A stretch of 53,074 nucleotides of DNA from UBA5287 sp041672395 (GTDB lineage: Bacteria; Bacteroidota; Bacteroidia; Bacteroidales; Dysgonomonadaceae): contig JBAYZS010000013.1 in NCBI GenBank assembly GCA_041672395.1, forward strand, positions 1 to 53,074. The letters run 5' to 3'. How positions within the stretch are numbered: position 1 is the first letter of the stretch; every line of letters begins with the position of its first letter. Positions 16,771-24,130 of this stretch are shown piece by piece. A program made the translations under genes and the position numbers. A model generated the notes under the pieces. The model had not been told where the DNA came from. It did no database searches and saw nothing but the letters and a program-made list of their open reading frames with translations.

Positions 16771-17657
16771 TTCTTTTTCATCGTTATAACCCAGTATTTT
16801 CCATCATCATCCAAAGAACAGTTGGCTCCCATGTGATTAGCAATTTTGGACCATATGGTTCTACTGCAACTAAATAATTCCTTGCTTGTAACATCCCAAT
16901 TTTTATCAATAACCGGAGATAGAAACTTTACTTTAAATGATGTTTCATTTCTTTCCAGCACTTCAACATAAGTAGACATGATCTGCAGCCCCTTGATAAA
17001 ATCCGTAGCAAAAGCATTAAATCCTACCGATTGATCCCATGATTTTGCAAATCTTTCACCCATCATACTGCCATATTCAGACGGTGATATTCCTGTTCTC
17101 TTAAAATAGTCAATGTCATTACAAATCAAAGACCATCCATGATTTATAGCACTACTGGCTAAATAAATAACTGCAATATTATCGATTTGATACCTCTTGT
17201 CGATTTTATCTTTATAGAGGAGAGGAAAATTTTGATGGGGAAACCATTTTTTAATTTGCCACTTGCCATCGTTTTGCTCTAAAAGATAAACTCCAACGTT
17301 TTCAGTGACCCTGATATTCCCCGATCGGTTAGTCGTTTCTATGTAGCTCGATGTAACCAACGCTGTGTTTGGTCCCGTAACGTCAGTTAGCATCCACTTC
17401 ACATCAATATTATCACTGGTCATTTCAATTTTGTTTTTTTCCAATGTAGCATTCATCGATTCAGGCAATGGCAAAACCTTACCATTGAGCCAAACCACCT
17501 GAGAATCATCTGCATACATGTTAGGAATTTTATCCCACTTCTTATCTTCAAATAATTTGAAGTATCCGGTTACAAAATCTTCGGCAGATTTCTTCATGTT
17601 TTCCTGACTAAATAGAATAGTCGGAAAAATTATTAATAACAAAAATAGCTTTTTCAT
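16767..17657 (-). CDS. Secreted NTF2/SnoaL-like protein, copy B
   Basis: 296 residues, colinear with copies A and C over the full length. Signal peptide KKLFLLLIIFPTILFSQ, NTF2-like first half (SAEDFVTGYFKLFEDKKWDKIP, MYADDSQVVWLNGK, DVKWMLTDVTGPNTA, VYLLEQNDGKWQIKK), and conserved second half (TGISPSEYGSMMGERFA, YVEVLERNETSFKVKF, WSKIANHMGANC, DDDGKYW). It starts 30 bases after the HExxH gene and its TGA overlaps the ATG of the 4-TM gene. The signal peptide and C-terminal lysine-rich tail are nearly the same in all three copies, while ligand-pocket regions differ, suggesting specialisation. Confidence 0.8.
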   Translation of the reverse strand: MKKLFLLLIIFPTILFSQENMKKSAEDFVTGYFKLFEDKKWDKIPNMYADDSQVVWLNGKVLPLPESMNATLEKNKIEMTSDNIDVKWMLTDVTGPNTALVTSSYIETTNRSGNIRVTENVGVYLLEQNDGKWQIKKWFPHQNFPLLYKDKIDKRYQIDNIAVIYLASSAINHGWSLICNDIDYFKRTGISPSEYGSMMGERFAKSWDQSVGFNAFATDFIKGLQIMSTYVEVLERNETSFKVKFLSPVIDKNWDVTSKELFSCSRTIWSKIANHMGANCSLDDDGKYWVITMKKK

Positions 17658-17687
17658 CTTTTTATTATTAATGGTTGATACTTAGTA

Positions 17688-18890
17688 TTACTCTAATTTA
17701 TAATTTGAGTAGATATTCACAGACATTTCCAATAAATATTCCAGATACACTTCCTTCTTAAAAGCCTCTTTTTTCCATTCTGGCAACAATCGATCAAGCA
17801 TCACAGCCTGAAGCATCCCGGAATAATAAAATCTATTCTCACTAGGACGCACTGCAGCACGCTTAACTTCATCTATTTGCTGTTTATAGAAATCAGTATA
17901 AGTTTTATAGTTCTTGAATTCCCGTACAGAATCAATTTCTTTTATATTTCTATAATTTTCGTCTTGCCATGCTTTCAATCCAATAGTTAGTTCTGCATAT
18001 TTAGCCAAACCTTCCAGCCATTCTCTTTTTTGTTCATACTGAATAAATTCAACTGAGAGATTCGACTTTTGTCTACGCACTTTTCGGCTTTCCAAAAATT
18101 GATCCACAAACTCAAGTGATGTAGCGTTGTTTTCAGAATAGTACGCTTTCATTAATAGGTCAATCTCTTTTTCCCAACCATCAGCATTTTTAGGTTCATG
18201 CCAAGGATAATCCTTCTCCAGATGGGCAACTCTCTCAGCTTCTACAAGCAAATCCGGGACTTTCGCACCCTGAAATGAATGGAAAGATTCGTGTGCCATA
18301 CCTCCAATATATTTTTCTGCAGATCCCATAAATAAATTCCAGAATATTTTATACGGGAAAATGGCATTCAAAACAGGAGGTAGCTCTTCTCTAAAACCTT
18401 TATAAAATGCAATTTCAGCATATTCTTTTGTTTCTATTGTACTTACCCAACGATCTCCAACTTTTACAGTAAAGTTTTCCGGAGTTATCGCAGGATTTGG
18501 TAATGGTTGCCTATAATATGTTGCACCCGCAAAATCATCCGAATTCACCATTTCCCATTCTGTTCCAAGGGCTTCATAATTCGGAATTTTAAACCATCCG
18601 ACAGGAGGATTGGGGTAGCCAATTAAAAATGCATACTTTTCATTGTAAACCATCACGGGGATTAAAGTGTCACCCCAATTTGGCCAGACTTCGTTGCCAA
18701 TTTTTTGTTGCAAATTCATTTCCTCTGCAATAAACGATTTTTCTTTTGCAGATAAAATCTCAATGGTTTTTGACTTTTTAGGTAATGTAAGATTATATAA
18801 TGCTGAAACAATCAATAGTCCAACAATAATAAAAATCGCCCATTTAATGACTTTGAAGATACCGCTAAAGATTTTTTTAATTGTTATCAT
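17688..18890 (-). CDS. Membrane-anchored gluzincin-like (HExxH...EGLAKY) putative metallopeptidase
   Basis: 400 residues from ATG 18890, chosen because it overlaps the TGA of copy C (ATGA at 18887-18890), just as the 4-TM gene overlaps copy B. One N-terminal membrane helix (VIKWAIFIIVGLLIVSALYN, about 14-33) would place the rest in the periplasm. AHESFHSFQG gives HExxH at about 200-204, and EWLEGLAKYAEL about 90 residues later supplies the probable third zinc ligand (E293), as in gluzincins with an EGxAxY motif. No known peptidase family is obvious over the full length, so protease activity is inferred from motifs only. Confidence 0.72.
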   Translation of the reverse strand: MITIKKIFSGIFKVIKWAIFIIVGLLIVSALYNLTLPKKSKTIEILSAKEKSFIAEEMNLQQKIGNEVWPNWGDTLIPVMVYNEKYAFLIGYPNPPVGWFKIPNYEALGTEWEMVNSDDFAGATYYRQPLPNPAITPENFTVKVGDRWVSTIETKEYAEIAFYKGFREELPPVLNAIFPYKIFWNLFMGSAEKYIGGMAHESFHSFQGAKVPDLLVEAERVAHLEKDYPWHEPKNADGWEKEIDLLMKAYYSENNATSLEFVDQFLESRKVRRQKSNLSVEFIQYEQKREWLEGLAKYAELTIGLKAWQDENYRNIKEIDSVREFKNYKTYTDFYKQQIDEVKRAAVRPSENRFYYSGMLQAVMLDRLLPEWKKEAFKKEVYLEYLLEMSVNIYSNYKLE

Positions 18891-19780
18891 TTCTTTTTTA
18901 TCGTTACAATCCAATATTTTCCATCATCAGTCTGAGTACAACTGGTTCCCATTATATCTGCAATTTCCGACCAAAAACTTTGACTAAAATTGAATAAATC
19001 CTTTCTTGTTACATTCAAATTCTTATTAACCATCGGGGGAAGAAACCTTGCTTTAAGTGTCGTTTCATCTCTTTCAATCACCTCAACTTGAGTAGATAAA
19101 ACCTGAAAAGCCTTAACTAGACTCAAAGTAGCATCATTAAATCCTTTCGATTGATCCCGAAAAATTGCATACCTTTTACCCATTATTTTGCCATACATAG
19201 CCGAAGGTCTTCCCGATTTCTTAAAATCTTCAATATCATAACTTATGTTAGACCATACTAAATCTATAGCTTCTTTTGCTTGAACAATCGATGGCATATT
19301 ATGCAACACATACTTATCATCAATATTTTCACTAAAGATGAGTGGAAAATCCCAATTCACAACATCCTTTTTTATTTTCCAGACATCACCAATGCGTTCC
19401 AAAAGATAAACATTAAAATGATCAAAAACATAGTTGTTTTCCGACTGGTTTGTTGTTGATATAAAGTTTATTGTAACCATTGCCGATTTAGGTCCCGTAA
19501 CATCAGTCAGCATCATTTTCACATCAATTTTCAGGCCGATGGTCTCTTTATTGATCTTTTCTAAATAACGCTTTATTTCCTTCATCGTATTAATAACCTC
19601 ACCATTAGGCCAAACAATCTGAGCATCTTCTGCATACATACCTGGAATTGCATCCCACTTTAAATCTTCATGCAATTTGAAGTACTCCTTTATAAAATCT
19701 TCAGCTGATTTCTTCATGTTTTCCTGACTAAACAAAAAAGTCGGAAACATTAGTAATAGTAAAAACAACTTTTTCATCAT
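18887..19780 (-). CDS. Secreted NTF2/SnoaL-like protein, copy C
   Basis: 297 residues, the most upstream copy in transcription order. Signal peptide KKLFLLLLMFPTFLFSQ; NTF2-like half with YFKLHEDLKWDAIP, MYAEDAQIVWPNGE, DVKMMLTDVTGPKSA; second half with MYGKIMGKRYA, STQVEVIERDETTLKARF, WSEIADIMGTSC, DDGKYWIVT. It diverges most in the middle (lacks the SPSEYG form). Its TGA overlaps the start of the HExxH gene. The duplicated leader and then a C-rich tract lie upstream, so this is probably the first gene of a C - HExxH - B - 4TM operon. Confidence 0.8.
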   Translation of the reverse strand: MMKKLFLLLLMFPTFLFSQENMKKSAEDFIKEYFKLHEDLKWDAIPGMYAEDAQIVWPNGEVINTMKEIKRYLEKINKETIGLKIDVKMMLTDVTGPKSAMVTINFISTTNQSENNYVFDHFNVYLLERIGDVWKIKKDVVNWDFPLIFSENIDDKYVLHNMPSIVQAKEAIDLVWSNISYDIEDFKKSGRPSAMYGKIMGKRYAIFRDQSKGFNDATLSLVKAFQVLSTQVEVIERDETTLKARFLPPMVNKNLNVTRKDLFNFSQSFWSEIADIMGTSCTQTDDGKYWIVTIKKK

Positions 19781-20253
19781 GAGCGTGCGTTTTTATAAAT
19801 AAATACAACCAATTTATTCAAGAATATTGTCGTAAAAAGCACTAGAGTTTTCAAACGGATTCTTGCAATTAAACATTAAATCATATCAATATAACAATTA
19901 ACAAAATAATTGGTTTTCAATAAAATAGAAAAATCCCAATCCTCCCAATCCCCCAATAATCAATCTCAAATCCCAACATCCCCATTTCCCCAACATAAAA
20001 TGTCCTCAATATTTATTTCAACAACGCAAAACAACACAGAATAAAGCAAGCAAAACCTTTCATAGTGCTAGTTTCAAGTATTTTACCTATCTTTACATTA
20101 TAAATAAAGGTTATCATTTCGAGTTGCAGCTTCCTTGTATCCTCCTTGCATCATGGTTGCACTCATGTTAACAAAACAAACGTTCCAATGGATATAAAAT
20201 CGACACCGATCACTATCCAAAGAGGCACAAAACCAAATTATTATTAACAACAA
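19781..20253. other. Long intergenic region between the NTF2-like cassette and the broken DUF6266 gene
   Basis: About 470 bases with no supported gene. From left to right it contains the leader of copy C including the duplicated segment (19825-19933), a C-rich tract on the plus strand (19934-20000, repeated CCCAATC/CCTCCC/CCCC), and then A/T-rich sequence with a weak plus-strand -7-like TATCTTTA near 20088-20095. That could once have driven the DUF6266 gene. Confidence 0.6.
19825..19933 (-). repeat. Duplicated leader segment, copy 2 (upstream of NTF2-like copy C)
   Basis: Twin of 16286-16394. It lies 45 bases upstream of copy C. The block AAATAATTGGTTTTCAATAA and the following AAATAGAAAAA are identical in both places, while the centre has drifted. 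This probably carries the promoter region of the C-led operon, although no perfect TAnnTTTG is visible in it. Confidence 0.75.
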
Positions 20254-20817
20254 ATGGCGGGTGAAACAATTAATATGAGCAAATTCGTTTTTACAACTTT
20301 TGGATTGATTTCAGGAAAGCATGGTACAGCAGTTGCAATTGTATAGGCTGATGGAGCAAATGTGTTAAGGGTTTATAATCCTCCAACCGACAAAAAATCT
20401 CCCAAAGAACTGGAACAGCGTGCCAAGTTCGGGCTTGTCAACGGTGAGCTTGCAAATTTTCGTGAGGTAATAATACAGGGTCATAAAGATAAATATGCCA
20501 TCAGAACGTTATCTGGATTTATGCTCAGAAACTGGGTGCAGGGTGTCTATCCCTATTTCACAGTCGATTATTCAAAGTTAAACGTGGCTGCAGGTCCTCT
20601 CCAGGAGGTGTCTGATGTGGTTGCTACTTCGGAACTTGCCTCTACTATTGGTAATTTAACATGGGATACTACAATCGGATTGTTAGGTATTTCTAGCAGT
20701 GAAACGGATAAGCTTAACATCGTGACCTACAACGCAATCACAAAGTTATGTGTGATGGAAGCAGTTGCTGATCGTAAAAAATCATCGGGAAAATCTGGTT
20801 GTATTACAATGTCATAA
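20254..20817 (+). pseudogene. DUF6266 family gene, disrupted by an internal stop
   Basis: From ATG 20254 the frame reads MAGETINMSKF, a FGLISGKHGTAVAIV segment, then TAG at 20344-20346 (codon 31) where relatives typically have tryptophan. It then continues ADGANVLRVYNPPTDKKSPKELEQRAKFGL, an unmistakable DUF6266 N-terminal core. Downstream the frame ends early (TAA 20815-20817) after an A-run at 20777-20782. The +1 frame beyond it (RENLVVL, FDVLIYFFSAF) could be the lost C-terminal part, suggesting a second lesion. Intact homologues are about 200-220 residues and are common in Bacteroidales, with unknown function. The remaining ORF from 20362 (a non-ATG start) is unlikely to be expressed. Confidence 0.75.
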
Positions 20818-20921
20818 CAGTCTGAAAATCAAATCTGTAGATAAAACGCAATACTTCGACGTGTTGATTTATTTCTTCTCAGCATTTTCGACTAAAAGAA
20901 CATATATAACCAAAAAAAGTA

Positions 20922-20929
20922 TATTTTTG
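20922..20929 (+). promoter_or_regulatory. -7 element for the lactonase-like gene
   Basis: TATTTTTG is an exact TAnnTTTG match placed 24 bases before ATG 20954. It supports that start over the longer open frame that extends upstream into the DUF6266 remnant. Confidence 0.5.
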
Positions 20930-20953
20930 TACTTATTATCAACACTATTCAAA

Positions 20954-22144
20954 ATGGAAAAATTAATCTACTTAATGGCGTTTGTTATGATTTTCAGTTC
21001 ATGCAGTAATAGGAAAAACACAAATGGAAGCGCACAGGATCAAGATAATCAAACTGAGGGTGCTCCTTTAAAGAAAAAAGGTGATTTGTTTATGCTTGTG
21101 GGCACTTATACTGAAGATGCCGGAAGTAAGGGCATTTATGTATATCAGTTTGACTCTAAAAAGGCTCAAACAGATTCTGTAAGTATGGTTGAGGTCAAAA
21201 ATCCTTCGTTTCTAACAATATCTCCCAACCAAAAGTTTGTCTATTCAGTAAGTGAGAATGGCGATGACGATAGTTTTGCACACTCTTTTTCATTCAATAA
21301 AAATACGGGAATACTCACAGCAATAAACTCGCAAAATACCTATGGTGGCAGCCCTTGCTATATTACTACAGATGGATTGGGACAAAATGTGTTGACTGCC
21401 AATTATGGTGGTGGGAGCATTTCGGTGTTACCTGTTTCTAACGATGGACAGCTATCGGAAGTGGGCACATTAATCACTTTTTCGGGCAAAGGGGCCGATT
21501 CATTGAAAAGACAGAGTGCTTCGCATGTGCACACAGTTAGGTTCTCACCCGATGGAAGATATTTGTTTGCTACAGATTTGGGTGCCGACAAGATTTATAG
21601 GTTAAACGTAAACAATACGCCTTTTGAGGGGCAGCCCATTCTTTCTGAATCAGATATAATGGAGTTTGCAACACCTGAAGGTATGGGACCGCGTCATCTG
21701 GATTTTCATCCTAACATGGAATATATGTATGTGTTGGGCGAGATTTCGGGCGAAGTGGTAGTGTATGATTATAACGATGGGGATATCACAATGAAGCAAA
21801 CTATCGCTTCTGATTCTGTGGGAGGGCAGGGTAGTGCGGATATTCATGTTTCTCCCGATGGCAAATTCTTATATTCTTCAAATCGATTAAAGGAAGATGG
21901 AATAGCCATTTTCTCAATTGATCAAAAGAATGGAACGCTATCCCGTGCAGGGTATCAACCTACCGGTCGTCATCCACGCAATTTCAGCTTTACGCCCAAT
22001 GGTAAGTATTTGCTTGTGGCTTGTCGTGATGATAACAAGATACAGGTATTTAAGGTGAATCAGGATACAGGATTGCTCACCAGTACCGAAAAAGATATTC
22101 TGCTGAGCAAGCCTGTCTGCATTCAATTCATGAGTATGGAATAG
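20954..22144 (+). CDS. Lactonase-family beta-propeller lipoprotein (6-phosphogluconolactonase-like)
   Basis: 396 residues from ATG 20954 (MEKLIYLMAFVMIFSSCS), chosen for its lipoprotein signal with lipobox FSSC and the -7 element just upstream; the frame is open further 5' but only through a remnant. The body is a seven-bladed propeller of the lactonase/YbhE family: FMLVGTYTEDAGSKGIYVY, SPNQKFVYSVSE, HVHTVRFSPDGRYLFATDLGADKIY, GPRHLDFHPNMEYMYVLGE, HPRNFSFTPNGKYLLVACRDDNKI. Cytoplasmic relatives hydrolyse 6-phosphogluconolactone; an exported lipoprotein is more likely to act on extracellular sugar lactones or other substrates, so the enzyme name is not certain. Confidence 0.88.
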   Translation: MEKLIYLMAFVMIFSSCSNRKNTNGSAQDQDNQTEGAPLKKKGDLFMLVGTYTEDAGSKGIYVYQFDSKKAQTDSVSMVEVKNPSFLTISPNQKFVYSVSENGDDDSFAHSFSFNKNTGILTAINSQNTYGGSPCYITTDGLGQNVLTANYGGGSISVLPVSNDGQLSEVGTLITFSGKGADSLKRQSASHVHTVRFSPDGRYLFATDLGADKIYRLNVNNTPFEGQPILSESDIMEFATPEGMGPRHLDFHPNMEYMYVLGEISGEVVVYDYNDGDITMKQTIASDSVGGQGSADIHVSPDGKFLYSSNRLKEDGIAIFSIDQKNGTLSRAGYQPTGRHPRNFSFTPNGKYLLVACRDDNKIQVFKVNQDTGLLTSTEKDILLSKPVCIQFMSME

Positions 22145-22152
22145 CGTTTGAT

Positions 22153-22845
22153 CTATCCCTTCGCTTCATCTGCAACGTCCATCATCAACCTGTATAGCGC
22201 GGTTGATGAAGTGAAGTCTTCTGTTAATTTCGATGATAATTCTTCGGAATATAGTATCGGGTCTGTTAAGGATATTTCTTTGGTGAAATATAAACTCTTG
22301 CGTTGAAACCAAGGTTGCATCTCTTCTACCAAATTGTTCTTTAATGGTTTTGCATACATCTCTCCTTCCACAGAAAAGCCTTTGTCCAAAAGGGGTTGCA
22401 ACATATCCATAAACGATTCGGTGTTAAATTCTATTTCTTCTCTCAAAATATCCATTACTTTGCGTTTAGGCATAAACAACCCCATACCATACTGGCAATG
22501 TTCGGCGCTCAGCTCAAAGTAATAACCGGGAATATCGGTCCATTCTTTCGTCGGACGGTTGAAAGAGAGCCACAATCCTTTTTTGTATGGACTTTTGTCT
22601 TTACTGAAACGTATGTCGCGGTAAATGCGAGAAACCACTTTATAGGGTCTGAATTCAAATCTTGGATCAATACTGAACATGGCAGGGGTCAACGATTCCA
22701 CTAACGACTTGAATGGCTGCAGTAGCTCTGTTTCGTATATATTGCGATGTTCTTCAAACCACTCTTTGTAGTTGTTCTCTTTCAGCTCCTTCAAAAACTG
22801 AATTGTTTGGGGCGTAAATCCTGTAAATTCTAAGGGTGATTTCAT
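22153..22845 (-). CDS. DUF2461 (TIGR02453) family protein
   Basis: 230 residues, full length for the family. Recognised by FTGFTPQTIQFLKELKENNYKEWFEEHR at the N-terminus, then PRFEFRPYKVVSRIYRDIRFSKDKSPYKKG and YYFELSAEHCQYGMGLFMP. Cytoplasmic, widely conserved and of unknown function. Its ATG overlaps the TGA of the upstream lipoprotein gene (22842-22845), so the two are translationally coupled. It converges on the lactonase-like gene with only 8 bases between stops. Confidence 0.9.
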   Translation of the reverse strand: MKSPLEFTGFTPQTIQFLKELKENNYKEWFEEHRNIYETELLQPFKSLVESLTPAMFSIDPRFEFRPYKVVSRIYRDIRFSKDKSPYKKGLWLSFNRPTKEWTDIPGYYFELSAEHCQYGMGLFMPKRKVMDILREEIEFNTESFMDMLQPLLDKGFSVEGEMYAKPLKNNLVEEMQPWFQRKSLYFTKEISLTDPILYSEELSSKLTEDFTSSTALYRLMMDVADEAKG

Positions 22846-23282
22846 TGAATAATCTGATAAGCGTCAGCTGCTATATAATAGGTTTTTTGAGTGTTTTGCT
22901 CTGTTTCGCAGGCTGCACTGTCTGTAACCAAATTCTCAGTTTCATGATGATCGGCTTCTTTGACGATCTCTTCAACCAATATTCCTTGAACTCTGACTTT
23001 CTTGTCAACTGCATTTGGATCGAATTTGCCAATGCTGCTGTTTGATTCGGCTCTGATGGTTTTATCGTCAGCGTTGCCTTTTAAAAAGAGTTTCATCCCG
23101 CTTTTTTGACATACATGCGTGGCAATGCCTTCAATAACAACTTGTTTACCGGCCAACGCAGAGGCTTGTTCCAACAACTCATCAACCGACAATGTCTTCA
23201 CATTATTCGTGCATCCCATGAACATAACACTTAACAGAATTACCGATAGGGTAATCACAGATAAAAACGATTTCTTTTGCAT
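22842..23282 (-). CDS. Small lipoprotein, possible OB-fold
   Basis: 146 residues with a lipoprotein signal peptide ending FMGC (C24). The mature part reads LSVDELLEQASALAGKQVVIEGIATHVCQKSGMKLFLKG, then KKVRVQGILVEEIVKE, alternating strands that resemble the OB-fold lipoproteins of Bacteroidetes that look like BOF or tRNA_anti folds. A short acidic/His-rich stretch (EADHHETEN) and Cys residues follow. Probably periplasmic or outer-membrane; role unknown. Overlap with DUF2461 by 4 bases suggests an operon. Confidence 0.75.
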   Translation of the reverse strand: MQKKSFLSVITLSVILLSVMFMGCTNNVKTLSVDELLEQASALAGKQVVIEGIATHVCQKSGMKLFLKGNADDKTIRAESNSSIGKFDPNAVDKKVRVQGILVEEIVKEADHHETENLVTDSAACETEQNTQKTYYIAADAYQIIQ

Positions 23283-23448
23283 ATTTATTTGGTTTAGAAG
23301 TTTTATACTTCAAAGATATTGTTTTTTTTAATGAATACTTGATTTTGATTATTAATATTGTTTTACTTATGTAGTGCCCATAAATGGGGAATAAATTAAT
23401 TTATAACAAATGCTTAGTGTAAAATATGTTAAATATCGAGAAACTAAT

Positions 23449-23479
23449 TTTGCGTTTTTAGTTTTCTGATATACCTTTG
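23449..23479 (+). promoter_or_regulatory. Promoter of the TetR-RND efflux operon
   Basis: TTTG at 23449-23452, a 19-base spacer and TACCTTTG at 23472-23479 form a textbook Bacteroidetes sigma-ABfr promoter. The start of transcription would be near 23486, about 13 bases before the TetR gene's ATG. No clear palindromic TetR operator is visible by eye around it. Confidence 0.7.
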
Positions 23480-23498
23480 TGTCGGTAAAAACAGAAAA

Positions 23499-24122
23499 AT
23501 GGATATTAAAGAAAAAATCATACTCAAAGCGAGCCAATTATTTCGTGAGAAAGGAATTAAAGGTACATCAATGGATGAATTAGCTTCATCACTTGGCATT
23601 TCAAAGCGAACTATTTATGTTAATTTTGAAGATAAAGAACATATTCTCATTCAAATACTTAACTATCAAAGAGAGGTTAGAAATAAAAAGATAGCAGAAT
23701 ATGTCGAAAAATCGGAAAATGTCATCGAGGTATTCCTTAGGTTATTGGAGTTGTTTAATGAGATGCCGGATATTAATCCAAAATTTTATGAAGAAATATA
23801 TAAAAATTACCCAAACATTTTCAACTCTATAACTGATGTTCTCGAACATGATCAGAAAAATTTAATTGCTTTTTTTAATATGGGAATTGAACAGGGCATG
23901 ATTCGTAAAGATCTGAATGTTGAAATCTCTGCGTTTATTTTAGGACAAAACAGTTTTAAATATATGATTTATACATTTTTAGATAAACCGGTTTTTCCCC
24001 TCAAACAAATAAAATATGCAATGATGACAAATTTCATTAGAGGAATTTCAACTGAAAAAGGTATTCAAATTGTTGATGCTTATTTGGCTCAACATGGTAA
24101 AGATAATAAAGATTCAAACTAA
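23499..24122 (+). CDS. TetR/AcrR family transcriptional regulator
   Basis: 207 residues. The N-terminal helix-turn-helix is plain: IILKASQLFREKGIKGTSMDELASSLGISKRTIYVNFEDKE in residues about 7-47. The C-terminal ligand domain is generic. It is the first gene of the efflux operon and ends 8 bases before the TolC-like gene, so it most likely represses its own operon and is released by a pump substrate. The ligand cannot be told from the sequence. Confidence 0.92.
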   Translation: MDIKEKIILKASQLFREKGIKGTSMDELASSLGISKRTIYVNFEDKEHILIQILNYQREVRNKKIAEYVEKSENVIEVFLRLLELFNEMPDINPKFYEEIYKNYPNIFNSITDVLEHDQKNLIAFFNMGIEQGMIRKDLNVEISAFILGQNSFKYMIYTFLDKPVFPLKQIKYAMMTNFIRGISTEKGIQIVDAYLAQHGKDNKDSN

Positions 24123-24130
24123 ATATATTT

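Noticed and set aside
18891..18914. Longer start for the HExxH gene
   Set aside because: It would overlap copy C by 28 bases; the ATG at 18890 gives the ATGA overlap seen for the other pair.
19934..20000. Strong G-quadruplex on the minus strand
   Set aside because: Only a few G3+ runs with long loops are present, so a stable quadruplex is doubtful.
20344..20346. Amber codon as reassigned tryptophan
   Set aside because: TAG ends ordinary genes in the window (for example 38867-38869 and the lactonase stop at 22142-22144), so it is a normal stop here.
20765..20953. Upstream extension of the lactonase-like frame
   Set aside because: It runs through the DUF6266 remnant and past a -7 element; the ATG at 20954 begins a lipoprotein signal.
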